From Abyssibacter sp036156195 (GTDB lineage: Bacteria > Pseudomonadota > Gammaproteobacteria > Nevskiales > OUC007), in the NCBI GenBank assembly GCA_036156195.1, contig JAYZUZ010000007.1, positions 62,001 through 126,000 on the forward strand: a stretch of 64,000 nucleotides of DNA, given 5' to 3'. The notes under the pieces are model-generated. The model ran no database searches, had not been told where the DNA came from, and worked only from the letters and a program-made list of their open reading frames with translations. The stretch's first letter is position 1. Each line of letters opens with the position of its first letter. Made by a program: the position numbers and the translations under genes. Positions 44,348-54,542 of the stretch are shown piece after piece.

Positions 44348-47300
44348 ATGAAGAAGCTAGTTCGCGCCGCGCTCGGCATTGCTTTCGTTTGCGCGGTCTC
44401 GCCCGCTCTCGCGGTTTCCGTTGAGGTGGACACCGGGGGGATGGGCAGCGATTGCAGCCCGGGCCATCCCGCAGGGAGCTGCTCGCTACGCGAGGCGATC
44501 GCATTCATCAACACCCAGGGCACAAGCAGCGTCCACGCCATCACCTTCGCCAGTGGTGTGACAACGGTGACTGTTCAGGCGCCGGACCTACCCGACATCG
44601 TCGTGCCGGTAGCGATCAACGGGCCGGTGACGATCAACTGCGAAGCCGCCAGCCTCGGTGGCGAGGTCCCCGCGGCCTTTGCGTTCACCACGGCGCAAAG
44701 CGACGGTTACCGCGTCGACAACCTCAATCTTGTTGGCTGTGAAACCAGCAACTCGCGGGGCGGGGCGGCGATTTACTTCAATCCGTCCGACGGCGCATCC
44801 ACACTGACCGTAGACGGCGTGACGATCCAGGACACCGAGGCCAGCGCAGGCCCCGGTGGCGCCATCAAGATCGCCGCCAGCCATACGGCCGATATCAGCA
44901 ACACCGTGATCGAGAATGCTAGCGCCGAAACCTACGGCGGTGCTATCGACAATCAAGGCTTTCTGACGCTGAGCAATTCCCAGCTGCTGAATAACAGCCT
45001 CATCACCAGCGCATTCGCGGAATCCAACGGCGCAGGCGCGGGCCTGTCCAGCCGCTTGGCCACAACCGGGGGCACCGCCCTTGATGGCGTCGTCATCACC
45101 GGCAACGACGCCGGTGGCGACAATGGCGGCGGCATCTACGCCGAAATGCAGTTCTCGGCGCTGAGCTTCACGATTAACAACACGCTGATCAGCAACAACC
45201 AGGCTGCCAACGGTGCGGGCCTATCCATCGGCCTCAATGGCCCGATCGAGATCACGAACTCGACAATTTCCGGCAATACAGCCGACGGCGGCGGCAGTCC
45301 GGGTGCCGAGGGTGCTGGTGGCGCGATTTACTTGGATGCCGTGAACTCCAACGGCGCAGTCCTGCGGGCTAGCAATTGCACCTTGTCCGGCAACAATGCC
45401 GACGTCGGTGCGGCCATCGCCGCCGACCCCAGCGTGCAGAAAGCCTCGGCCATGACCAACTGCACCATCGCCTTCAATGGGGACGGCGCCGGCAACGGCA
45501 TCGAAATGCCGGGCACGCAGCTGGAAAAGGTCTTCCCGGGCAATACCAACAACCCCTTCGCCAAGAACCTGCTGGTCGGCAACGCGCCGCAAAACTGCAC
45601 CGGGCTCTTCGATCATCTGAATGACACCAACAATTCAGGATCCAACCTGGCCAGCGACATGAGTTGCGGCTTCACCCAGGGGACGGATTCTCAGGTTGCC
45701 GGTGCTGCTGCAGTCATGATCGACACCAACTTGACCGACAATGGCGGTGCGACACCCACGCATCGCCTGCTCGTTGGCAGCCCGGCGATCGACCTGGGCA
45801 ACGCCATCGGCACCACCGGCGACCAGCGCGGTGCACCGGCGGCCGATGGCAGCAACGATATGACCGACGCGGTCGTGCGCGATTCGGGCGCCTACGAATT
45901 TGCCGGTTTCTCGGCCGTGGAGTTCGCCAACCCCAGCCTGTCTGTGGACGAAGACGACACCCCCTTGCAGTTCGTGCTGCGTCGATATGGCGACGTCACC
46001 CAGGCCCTGACCGGCGTGTCGATCAGCACGGAGGAAGGGTCGGCCGACGCCAGCGACGACTATGATGCGACGCCCATGCCCGCGACCATCGACTTTGCCG
46101 CAGGTGTGACCACCTCTGCGCAGATCGACGTGGGCATCGTCGACGACACCACCGACGAGGAAGACGAAGACTTCTCCCTGCTGATCGGCGGCGTTGCCGC
46201 ATGGGACCTGGGCGCGCAGCAACCGGCCAATGTCACGATTCGTGAAGTCGAGGTCGGCACTGTCGAATTCGAGTTCGACGATTCCAGCAATCCGCTGGTG
46301 GTCTCCGAAGACGCCGGCACGCTCACCGTCACCTTGAGCCGGACCGGCGGCACCGACAAGCAGGTGCAGGTCGTGGTCAATTCCACCGATGGCACGGCGA
46401 GCAGCGTGGGTGACGAAGACTATGTCGCGATTAACGACCTGACGGTCACCTTCCCCGATGGCAGTGCGTCGCAGACCTTCAACGTCCGCATCATCGATGA
46501 CAATGCCTACGACCCGGACAACATCGGTTTCACGCTCACGCTGAGCGAGCCCGCCGACCAACCCGCCAATTTCGAACTCGGCACGAATTCCGTGCTCAAT
46601 GTCGAAATCGATTCCGAAGATGCGGCCATGGCGGGCGAATTCAGCCTGACCGAGGCGGGTGTCAACGTGACGGAGGGTGTCGACGCGACGGCTGAGTTTA
46701 CGGTTCAGCGCCTGTCGGGTTCGGACTGTACCGTCACGGTCGCCTATTCCACGGCATCCGGCACCGCGGACGCGGGGTCGGATTTCACCGGGACCAGCGG
46801 CAACCTGATCTTCAACGACGGCAACACAACCAGCCAGACCATCTCCATCCCCATCGCCGACGACACCGTTCGTGAAGGGGATGAGCGCTTTACATTGACG
46901 CTGGATTCGGCCGACGTTTCGAACTGTGAATCCGGCGCGAGTGCGATCCTGGCCAGCCCCTCCACCGGCACGGTGGTCATCCGCTCGGATGAGCAGGTGC
47001 AGTTCGGATTCGAACAGACCAGCTGGGCGGCCAACGAAGCCGATGGGCAGGTCGAAATCAGTGTCCGGCCACTGCAGGCGGTCACGGGCGATGACGTGGT
47101 CATCGGCTACGAGACCATGAATGGCTCTGCGACCGCGCCCGAAGACTATGCCGCCACGTCCGGCACCCTGACCTGGACGGATGGCGAAGGCACCGATGCG
47201 GTGAAGAGCTTTAGCGTACCGCTCGTTGCCGATGATGACGCGGAGGGCAACGAAGGTTTCACGGTTGAACTGACCTCCATGAGCGCCTATGCCGAGATCA

Positions 47301-50300
47301 GTGGCACCAACCCGACACCGGTCACCATTGAAGATCGTTTGGGCATTCGCTTCACCGACACCACCTTCGTGTCCGACCGCGAAAACGGGGGCACAATCGT
47401 GGCCACCGTGGAACGCGTCGGGGCGGCCACCCAGGCCGCGCAGGTCGATATCAGCACCGCGCAGCTCGACCCGGTGTCGGCTGAGTCCGATGTCGATTAC
47501 CAGGCCAAGACCGAAGTCGTAACCTGGGCCGCCGGTGATGACACACCCAAGACCGTGACCTTCTCGGTGATTGGCGATACTGAACTGGAAGGCGACGAAC
47601 AGTTCCGCCTCGTCCTGGACAATGAGATCAACGCCATTCTGGTGGAGCCCTCCACCGCCACGGCTGTCATCACCGATGACGACAGCGCCGTCGCGCTCGA
47701 CGCCGCCACCTACTCGGTGATCGAAAACGAAGGCGTAGTCACCGTTTCACTGACCCGCACCGGTGCCTTCGGTGAAATATCGGTGGACTACGCCACCGCC
47801 GATGGCAGTGCAGTCGCCGGTACGGACTACACGGCCACCAACGGCACGGTGACCTGGCTGGATGGCGAATCCGGCGCCAAGACCGTCACCGTGGCCGTGC
47901 TGAATGACGATGCGCCCGAGTCTGCCAAGGACTTCAGCCTCGCGCTAAGCAACCCTCAGCCGGCAGGCACGGTCACGCTGGTCGACCCGACCACAAGCAC
48001 CATCACCATTGCCGACGACGATTCCATCGTCGAAATGGATGCTGTCACGCTGTCGGTTGACGAGAATAGCGGCACGGTCACCGTCAGCGCCTCACGCTCC
48101 GGATCGGCACTGGGCCCGGCCTCGGTCAACATCGCGACCGCGGATGGCACAGCCATCTCGGGCATCGACTATGACCAGACCTCAGCCGGCCTGTCCTGGG
48201 TTGACGGTGAAACCGGCAGCAAGTCGGTCAGCATTCCGATTCTGGACAACACCGATGTGGAGGGTAATCTGACGTTTGCCGTTGCCCTCAGCGCACCGAC
48301 ACCTGCGGACCGCACACATCTGGGCACGCAGACGCAAACCGACATCACCATCGTCGACAACGACTCCATCATCGAGCTCGCCTCGGCCACGGCCACCGCC
48401 GTGGAATCGGATGGCTCGCTGGTGATCTCTGCGACCCGGACCGGTAGCTTCGGCGCCGCCACGGTGAACTACGCTACCGCCGATGGATCGGCCCAGGCCG
48501 GCACCCATTACGGCGCTGCGTCGGGCACCTTCGAGTGGGCCGATGGCGAGGACGGCACCCAGTCGGTCACCATCAGCTTGACCGATGATGCCGACGTCAA
48601 TGCCGACCGCGACTTCAGCCTCAGCATCGACACGCCCAGCCCGTCGGCGAATGTGCAGCTCGGTAGCACCACGACCACGGCTGTCACGCTCACCAACGAC
48701 GATTCCACGATCTCGCTGACCACCGCATCGCTCTCCGCACCGGAAGGCGATGGCCAGATCGTGTTCATCGCTGAGCGCACCGGTGATTTCGGCGCGGCGA
48801 CCATCGACTTCGCCACGGCCGATGGCTCTGCCACAGCGCCGGGCGATTACACCGCCAACAGTGGCAGCCTGAGCTGGAACGATGGCGAGGCCGGTCAGAA
48901 GATGATCACGGTGACCATTGCCGACAATGATGTCGTCGATGCCGACCGCGACTTCAGCCTGACGCTGAGCAACCCCGACCCGAACACCCGAGTCCGGCTC
49001 GGCGCCATCGATGCGGCCACCGCCACCATCCTGGATGACGACACCGTCATCACCCTGGATGCGGCAACCGCCTCGGCCATCGAGAGTGACGGCACGGTGA
49101 CGCTCACCGCCACCCGCTCCGGCACCCGCGGCACGGCCACGGTCACCGTCCGCACTGCCGACGGCTCCGCCGCTGCCGGCGTCCACTACACCGGCATCGA
49201 TTCCAGCCTCAGCTGGGCCGATGGCGAGGACGGCAGCAAGAGCATCACCGTTGAGATCGCCGATGACCTCGTTGTCAACGCTGATCGTGACTTCAGCCTG
49301 AGCATCAGCAACCCGATGCCGTCGGGGCTGGTCCAACTCGGTGCGGTCACGCAGTCAGCAATCACCGTGGTCAATAACGACTCGTCGATTGCCATGGAAG
49401 TGGCCAGTGTCAGCGCCGTGGAGAACGATGGCACCGTAACCCTGCGGGCCGTGCGGACCGGCGGCTTTGGTGCCGCCAGCGTGGACTTCGCTACCGCCGA
49501 TGGATCGGCGCAGGCTGGCACGCATTACACCGCAGCCTCGGGCACGCTGAACTGGGCCGATGGCCAGACGGGCGCCATGGAGTTCTCGATCACGCTACAG
49601 GACGACACCGAGATCAATGCCGACCGGGACTTCAGCATTGCACTGAGCAACCCCACACCGGGCACACGCGTCGTTCTGGCCGGCCAGGCCAGCACCACGG
49701 TGACCGTGCGCAACGACGATGCAGCGTTCTCGATGGCTGCACCGACCGTCAGCGTGGAGGAAGGTGAGGCCGAAGTGAGTGTCACTGTCCAGCGTGTCGG
49801 TTCGGCTGTAGGGGAATTCTCGGTCCTGGTCAGCACGGCCGATGGTACGGCGACAGCGCCTGCGAACTACACCGCCTTCAGCGAGCGTGTCGTCTGGGCC
49901 GACGGAGATGCCGAAAGCAAAACGGTCAGCATCAGTCTGCAGGATGACTCGGTGGTCAATGAAGACCGGAGCTTCTCGATCCAGCTCAGCGCCGGCGAAC
50001 CCAGCGGCAGCACCACAATCACTGACGACGACACGACCGTTGTAACAATCGTGGATGACGAGACCACCGTTTCCTTTGCTGCTGACAGCTATACCGTTGT
50101 CGAAGGCGGCATGATCGAGGTGTTCGTGGAGCGCGCAGGCTCGACCTCTGGTCCAGCCTCGGTGACGTACACCACGGTCGACGGAACGGCGACCGCAGGA
50201 AGCCACTACACCGCGGCCAGCGGAACCCTGACGTGGGCGGATGGAGATGACACGCCCCAGTCGTTCAGCGTCGAGGTTGCCGACGACGGTACGCTCAATG

Positions 50301-51196
50301 CCGACCGACAGTTCACGATCGAACTGTCGCAGCCCGACCCGGCGGTTCGCGTGCTACTCACCGAACCGACGACGGCCACGGTGACAATCGAGGATAACGA
50401 GACGCAGGTTCGCTTCGAATCCAGCAGCTACTCGGCTTCGGAAGGCGATGGCAGCGTCTCCCTCGTGGTTCAGCGCATTGGCATGGGCATGGGGACCGTC
50501 ACCGTGGACTACGCAGTAAACGGTGGCACGGCAACGCGCAACACCGACTACAGCGTTGCCGACGGCACCCTCACCTGGAACAACGGGGATACGGCCAACA
50601 AGACCATCCGGATCTCCCTCACCGATGACCCTGTGGCCGAGCGCACTGAAACTGTGGTCCTGACCTTGTCGAATGTCACCTCCAATGGTGAGGAGACGCC
50701 ACTGGGTGACCCCGCCAGCGCCGTACTGTCGATCACGGACAATGACGATGCCGGTTTCGTCGTCGAGCCCAGCGCTGGCTCACTGACCGTGAGGGAGGGC
50801 GGCGCCGCAGCAGCAGCCACTGTCGCCCTGACTTCGCGGCCGCTGGCAGATGTCACGGTCAGCTTCGAGACACCGTCCCGGGTTACGGTCCGCACGGCCA
50901 ACACGGCAGACAGCACGCGACTCGTCTTCACGCCGTCGAACTGGAACATCAGCCAGACCGTGGAACTGCTGGCCGTAGACGATGCCGAGGAACAGGAGAC
51001 CGTCACACTGACCGTCACGGCACGCACACAAAGCCTGGACAACAACTACGACAACCTGTCCGATACGCTTGATGTCACCATCGAAGACAACGATGGACAA
51101 AGCACAGGCGGCGGCGGTTCGGGCGCACTGGGTGCGGGCTGGATGCTGATCCTGATCGGCCTCGGCCTGCTGCGACGCAGGTGGATCATGCGCTAG
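44348..51196 (+). CDS. Giant CSLREA / Calx-beta repeat surface protein with GlyGly-CTERM anchor
   Basis: The protein has 2282 residues, start ATG 44348; the longer frame from 44231 is not used. A signal peptide (VKKL-type, ...FVCAVSPALA) is followed by the CSLREA element (AGSCSLREAI). Residues about 100-520 form a beta-helix-like region with SDGASTLTVDGVTIQDT and Asn-rich turns. About 14 Calx-beta-type repeats follow from residue about 520 to 2130, each about 100-120 residues with a DYxAxSGTLxWADG core. A spacer and a GGGGSGALGAGWMLI-LRRR GlyGly-CTERM tail end the protein. This suggests type II secretion and rhombosortase sorting. It is probably a calcium-binding adhesin; the role is inferred. 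Confidence 0.9.
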   Translation: MKKLVRAALGIAFVCAVSPALAVSVEVDTGGMGSDCSPGHPAGSCSLREAIAFINTQGTSSVHAITFASGVTTVTVQAPDLPDIVVPVAINGPVTINCEAASLGGEVPAAFAFTTAQSDGYRVDNLNLVGCETSNSRGGAAIYFNPSDGASTLTVDGVTIQDTEASAGPGGAIKIAASHTADISNTVIENASAETYGGAIDNQGFLTLSNSQLLNNSLITSAFAESNGAGAGLSSRLATTGGTALDGVVITGNDAGGDNGGGIYAEMQFSALSFTINNTLISNNQAANGAGLSIGLNGPIEITNSTISGNTADGGGSPGAEGAGGAIYLDAVNSNGAVLRASNCTLSGNNADVGAAIAADPSVQKASAMTNCTIAFNGDGAGNGIEMPGTQLEKVFPGNTNNPFAKNLLVGNAPQNCTGLFDHLNDTNNSGSNLASDMSCGFTQGTDSQVAGAAAVMIDTNLTDNGGATPTHRLLVGSPAIDLGNAIGTTGDQRGAPAADGSNDMTDAVVRDSGAYEFAGFSAVEFANPSLSVDEDDTPLQFVLRRYGDVTQALTGVSISTEEGSADASDDYDATPMPATIDFAAGVTTSAQIDVGIVDDTTDEEDEDFSLLIGGVAAWDLGAQQPANVTIREVEVGTVEFEFDDSSNPLVVSEDAGTLTVTLSRTGGTDKQVQVVVNSTDGTASSVGDEDYVAINDLTVTFPDGSASQTFNVRIIDDNAYDPDNIGFTLTLSEPADQPANFELGTNSVLNVEIDSEDAAMAGEFSLTEAGVNVTEGVDATAEFTVQRLSGSDCTVTVAYSTASGTADAGSDFTGTSGNLIFNDGNTTSQTISIPIADDTVREGDERFTLTLDSADVSNCESGASAILASPSTGTVVIRSDEQVQFGFEQTSWAANEADGQVEISVRPLQAVTGDDVVIGYETMNGSATAPEDYAATSGTLTWTDGEGTDAVKSFSVPLVADDDAEGNEGFTVELTSMSAYAEISGTNPTPVTIEDRLGIRFTDTTFVSDRENGGTIVATVERVGAATQAAQVDISTAQLDPVSAESDVDYQAKTEVVTWAAGDDTPKTVTFSVIGDTELEGDEQFRLVLDNEINAILVEPSTATAVITDDDSAVALDAATYSVIENEGVVTVSLTRTGAFGEISVDYATADGSAVAGTDYTATNGTVTWLDGESGAKTVTVAVLNDDAPESAKDFSLALSNPQPAGTVTLVDPTTSTITIADDDSIVEMDAVTLSVDENSGTVTVSASRSGSALGPASVNIATADGTAISGIDYDQTSAGLSWVDGETGSKSVSIPILDNTDVEGNLTFAVALSAPTPADRTHLGTQTQTDITIVDNDSIIELASATATAVESDGSLVISATRTGSFGAATVNYATADGSAQAGTHYGAASGTFEWADGEDGTQSVTISLTDDADVNADRDFSLSIDTPSPSANVQLGSTTTTAVTLTNDDSTISLTTASLSAPEGDGQIVFIAERTGDFGAATIDFATADGSATAPGDYTANSGSLSWNDGEAGQKMITVTIADNDVVDADRDFSLTLSNPDPNTRVRLGAIDAATATILDDDTVITLDAATASAIESDGTVTLTATRSGTRGTATVTVRTADGSAAAGVHYTGIDSSLSWADGEDGSKSITVEIADDLVVNADRDFSLSISNPMPSGLVQLGAVTQSAITVVNNDSSIAMEVASVSAVENDGTVTLRAVRTGGFGAASVDFATADGSAQAGTHYTAASGTLNWADGQTGAMEFSITLQDDTEINADRDFSIALSNPTPGTRVVLAGQASTTVTVRNDDAAFSMAAPTVSVEEGEAEVSVTVQRVGSAVGEFSVLVSTADGTATAPANYTAFSERVVWADGDAESKTVSISLQDDSVVNEDRSFSIQLSAGEPSGSTTITDDDTTVVTIVDDETTVSFAADSYTVVEGGMIEVFVERAGSTSGPASVTYTTVDGTATAGSHYTAASGTLTWADGDDTPQSFSVEVADDGTLNADRQFTIELSQPDPAVRVLLTEPTTATVTIEDNETQVRFESSSYSASEGDGSVSLVVQRIGMGMGTVTVDYAVNGGTATRNTDYSVADGTLTWNNGDTANKTIRISLTDDPVAERTETVVLTLSNVTSNGEETPLGDPASAVLSITDNDDAGFVVEPSAGSLTVREGGAAAAATVALTSRPLADVTVSFETPSRVTVRTANTADSTRLVFTPSNWNISQTVELLAVDDAEEQETVTLTVTARTQSLDNNYDNLSDTLDVTIEDNDGQSTGGGGSGALGAGWMLILIGLGLLRRRWIMR
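45906..50760 (+). repeat. Array of about 14 Calx-beta-encoding repeats
   Basis: Repeats of about 300-370 bp. The most alike at DNA level include the cores near 48470-48560 and 49490-49580, which share GCTACCGCCGATGGATCGG followed by very similar bases. The phrase GCCGACCG(C/G)GACTTCAGC recurs near 48600, 48940 and 49620. The outer repeats (first five and last two) are much more diverged. This pattern fits recent internal duplication in the middle of the protein. Confidence 0.8.
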
Positions 51197-51215
51197 TCAA
51201 AACGCGCGACTCAAC

Positions 51216-51246
51216 AGCCCCGCAGCGCAATCTGCGGGGCTTTTTT
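51216..51246 (+). terminator. Rho-independent terminator after the giant surface protein
   Basis: A 10-bp stem AGCCCCGCAG / CTGCGGGGCT with loop CGCAAT is followed by six T, 20 bp past the stop. Confidence 0.93.
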
Positions 51247-51331
51247 ATGCGCGTTTCGCGTCGGTTAAAGCACGGATTCCGCGACAACAGGCTCAGGGCT
51301 AAGATGAGGCTTTGACCATCGGATTTGACCC

Positions 51332-54300
51332 GTGCCGCAAGCCCTAGACATGCACTACCTCGCTGACGAGACCCAAGTGGTCGAGCGACTGCTAAGCGCC
51401 AGCGATGTCTCCGAGGACGCCTCGGCCGCCATCTGCGAGCAGGCGGCCAGCCTGGTCCAGGGCGTCCGCCGCCGCAAGAACGAGCAATCTCCACTGGATG
51501 CCTTCATGCAGGAGTACGACCTCTCTTCCGAGGAAGGCGTCCTGCTGATGTGCCTGGCCGAAGCCCTGCTCAGGATTCCGGACGAGGAGACTGCCGAACG
51601 CCTCATCGCGGACAAGCTGGGTGATGCGAACTGGCAGTCACACCTGGGTCGCAGCGAGTCGCTGTTCGTCAATGCCTCCACCTGGGGCCTGATGCTCACG
51701 GGTCGCATCGTGCGCGTTCCCACACGCGACGCCGGGGCCTGGCGCGGCATGCTGGACAAGCTCATCGCCGGTAGTTCGGAGCCGGTCATCCGCACGGCGC
51801 TACGACAGGCCATGCGCATGATGGGCAGCCAGTTCGTCATGGGCCGCAGCATTGAGGACGCGCTCAAACGCGCAGGCAAACAGCAGGACGGCCGAATCAG
51901 GCATTCCTTCGACATGCTGGGCGAGGCTGCGTTAACAGCCGCCGATGCGGATCGCTACTTCGATGCCTACGTACACGCGATCAAGACGATTGGTGCCCAA
52001 CTCGGTGCTGCCGGGGATGTCGTGAACGGGCCGGGCATCTCCGTGAAACTGTCGGCCCTGCATCCACGCTACGAGTTCAACCAGCGCGATCGTATCCTGC
52101 GGGAACTGCCCGAGCGACTACTTGCCCTGTGTGCGGCGGCACGGGACGCCAACATCGGACTGACGGTCGATGCCGACGAAGCCGACCGACTCGAACTGGC
52201 ACTCAGCGTGTTCGAGACGGCCTACCGCCACCCCTCCAACCGGGGCTGGGACGGCCTGGGGCTGGCCTGCCAGGCGTACCAGAAACGCGCCCTGCCCCAG
52301 ATCGAATGGCTGACTGCGCTGGCCCGGGACATGCGGCGGCGCATGCCTGTACGCCTCGTCAAGGGCGCCTACTGGGACACCGAAATCAAGCGCGCCCAGG
52401 AACAGGGGCTTGGTGGCTACCCGGTGTTCACCCGCAAATGCGCCACCGATGTCTCCTATCTGGCCTGCGCGCGCACACTGTTGGCAGCACGCGACGTGTT
52501 CTACCCCCAGTTCGCCACGCACAACGCCCACACCGTCGCAGCCATCCACGCCTTCGCGGATGACCGTAGAGACCGCCCGCGCGACAGCTACGAGTTCCAG
52601 CGACTGCATGGCATGGGCGAGGCGCTGTACGAGGAAGTCCGCGAGCGCTACCCCAATGCCGGCTGCCGCATTTATGCCCCAGTGGGCTCGCACGAAGACC
52701 TGCTGCCGTATCTGGTCCGTCGGTTACTGGAGAACGGCGCCAACACATCCTTCGTCAATCGCATTCTGGATGAGTCCATCCCGGTGCAAGATGTCGTGGA
52801 CGACCCGGTGAGCGAGCTACGCAGTGTGGCCAGCAAACCGCACCCTGGCATTCCGCTGCCCACGGCCATCTACCCGGATCGACGGAACTCGGGAGGACTC
52901 AACCTTGCAGTGGCCACCGAGCGCAGTGCCATCAGCGAAGCCGTTGCAGCGCTAGATCGGTCCCTCGTCCACTGCCAGCCCAACGGCGCTTCGGCGAACG
53001 GTGCAACGCCTGTCCAGGTCGTCAGCCCGGCCAATCTGCTGCGTACCGTCGGCCAATGGCAGCCCGCCACTGCCGAAGATGTCACCCGCGCCGGAACATG
53101 GGCGAAACAGGCCTTTAGCAAATGGGCGGCGTCTCCGGTGGAGACGCGCGCAGCCTGTTTGGAACGGGCGGCCGATGGCATCGAAACGCAGCGCCTCGCC
53201 TTGATGGCATTGCTGATCCGAGAGGCCGGAAAAACCTTTGCTGATGCCCAGGCTGAGGTCCGTGAAGCTGCTGATTTCTGCCGGTATTACGCGGCCCGCG
53301 CACGCGAACTTATGGACGCGCCGACGCCGCTACCCGGCTACACCGGCGAGACCAACACACTGCGCCACACACCGCGCGGCGTCGTAGCCTGCATCAGCCC
53401 ATGGAACTTTCCATTGGCCATTTTCGCCGGCCAGGTCGCGGCTGCCCTGGTGACCGGCAACTGCGTGCTGGCCAAGCCAGCCGAGCAAACAACGCTGGTC
53501 GCGGATGCCATGTGCGCGATCTTCCGAGACGCGGGTATTCCCGAATACGTGCTCCATCTGCTGCCCGGCACCGGCGAACAGCTGGGACCCGCGCTGTTGT
53601 CTCTGCCCATGCTCGCAGGTGTGCTCTTCACGGGCTCCATGGATACCGCCCGGCTGATCAACCAGCAACTGGCACAGCGGCCGGGCGCCATTGTTCCGCT
53701 CATCGCGGAAACCGGCGGTTTGAATGCCATGATCGTCGATTCCTCGGCGCTGCCTGAACAGGTCGTCAAGGACAGCCTGCAGTCAGCCTTCGGCAGCGCC
53801 GGTCAGCGCTGCTCTGCGCTGCGCGTGCTCTGCCTGCAGGACGACATCGCCGAGCGGGTGCTCCCCATGCTTGCCGGGGCGATGCAGGAACTCAGCATTG
53901 GCGACCCGGCAGACATCGCGACGGATGTCGGGCCGGTGATTGATACCGAGGCACTGGATCGGCTGCGTCAGCACCGCGAACGCATGGATCGAGAAGCACG
54001 ACGGATTGCCGCCGTGCCGAGTGCCAACGCGGCGGGTCACTACTTTCCACCGGTTGCCTATGAAGTCGACAGCCTGGAACAGATCGGCGGCGAAGTTTTC
54101 GGTCCGGTCCTGCACGTGCTGCGTTACGACGACGCGCAGCTGGACGGCCTGATCGATGCCATCAACGCCCTGGGCTACGGCCTGACACTAGGTGTGCATA
54201 GCCGGATCGAATCGACCTGGCGGCGGGTCAGCGAGCGGGCGCGTGTCGGCAACTGCTACATCAATCGCAACACGGTCGGTGCCGTGGTCGGCGTCCAGCC

Positions 54301-54439
54301 CTTCGGGGGCGAGGGACTGTCAGGAACCGGGCCCAAGGCGGGTGGCCCGGACTACCTGCGCCGCCTGACGACAGAACGGACCTTGACGATCAACACTGCC
54401 GCGGTCGGGGGCAATGCCCATTTGCTGACACTGGAGTAA
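51332..54439 (+). CDS. putA: Bifunctional proline dehydrogenase / P5C dehydrogenase PutA
   Basis: The protein has about 1035 residues with GTG 51332 as start (ATG 51350 also possible; neither has a strong ribosome site). Residues about 170-470 are the proline dehydrogenase barrel (VRLVKGAYWDTEIK, FATHNAHTVAA, YEFQRLHGMG). Residues about 560-1020 are the P5C dehydrogenase (SPWNFPLAIFAGQ, FTGSMDTARLI, ETGGLNAMIV, catalytic Cys about 827 in GSAGQRCSALRV). It lacks the N-terminal DNA-binding ribbon-helix-helix of E. coli PutA and the long C-terminal extension, so it is enzyme-only. It oxidises proline to glutamate via the membrane. Confidence 0.93.
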   Translation: MPQALDMHYLADETQVVERLLSASDVSEDASAAICEQAASLVQGVRRRKNEQSPLDAFMQEYDLSSEEGVLLMCLAEALLRIPDEETAERLIADKLGDANWQSHLGRSESLFVNASTWGLMLTGRIVRVPTRDAGAWRGMLDKLIAGSSEPVIRTALRQAMRMMGSQFVMGRSIEDALKRAGKQQDGRIRHSFDMLGEAALTAADADRYFDAYVHAIKTIGAQLGAAGDVVNGPGISVKLSALHPRYEFNQRDRILRELPERLLALCAAARDANIGLTVDADEADRLELALSVFETAYRHPSNRGWDGLGLACQAYQKRALPQIEWLTALARDMRRRMPVRLVKGAYWDTEIKRAQEQGLGGYPVFTRKCATDVSYLACARTLLAARDVFYPQFATHNAHTVAAIHAFADDRRDRPRDSYEFQRLHGMGEALYEEVRERYPNAGCRIYAPVGSHEDLLPYLVRRLLENGANTSFVNRILDESIPVQDVVDDPVSELRSVASKPHPGIPLPTAIYPDRRNSGGLNLAVATERSAISEAVAALDRSLVHCQPNGASANGATPVQVVSPANLLRTVGQWQPATAEDVTRAGTWAKQAFSKWAASPVETRAACLERAADGIETQRLALMALLIREAGKTFADAQAEVREAADFCRYYAARARELMDAPTPLPGYTGETNTLRHTPRGVVACISPWNFPLAIFAGQVAAALVTGNCVLAKPAEQTTLVADAMCAIFRDAGIPEYVLHLLPGTGEQLGPALLSLPMLAGVLFTGSMDTARLINQQLAQRPGAIVPLIAETGGLNAMIVDSSALPEQVVKDSLQSAFGSAGQRCSALRVLCLQDDIAERVLPMLAGAMQELSIGDPADIATDVGPVIDTEALDRLRQHRERMDREARRIAAVPSANAAGHYFPPVAYEVDSLEQIGGEVFGPVLHVLRYDDAQLDGLIDAINALGYGLTLGVHSRIESTWRRVSERARVGNCYINRNTVGAVVGVQPFGGEGLSGTGPKAGGPDYLRRLTTERTLTINTAAVGGNAHLLTLE

Positions 54440-54542
54440 GCCGCCATGGGCTCAGGAGGCCAGGCAGGGAACTTGTTGTCACTTTGAGGCTCCCATCTCC
54501 CAGGGAGAGGGCTGTCGCTTCAGGGATGAATAGGACATCAAC

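Noticed and set aside
48182..49336. 384-codon minus-strand frame inside the Calx-beta region
   Set aside because: Generated by the repeated GC-rich Calx-beta units read in antisense; its repeats mirror the coding repeats.
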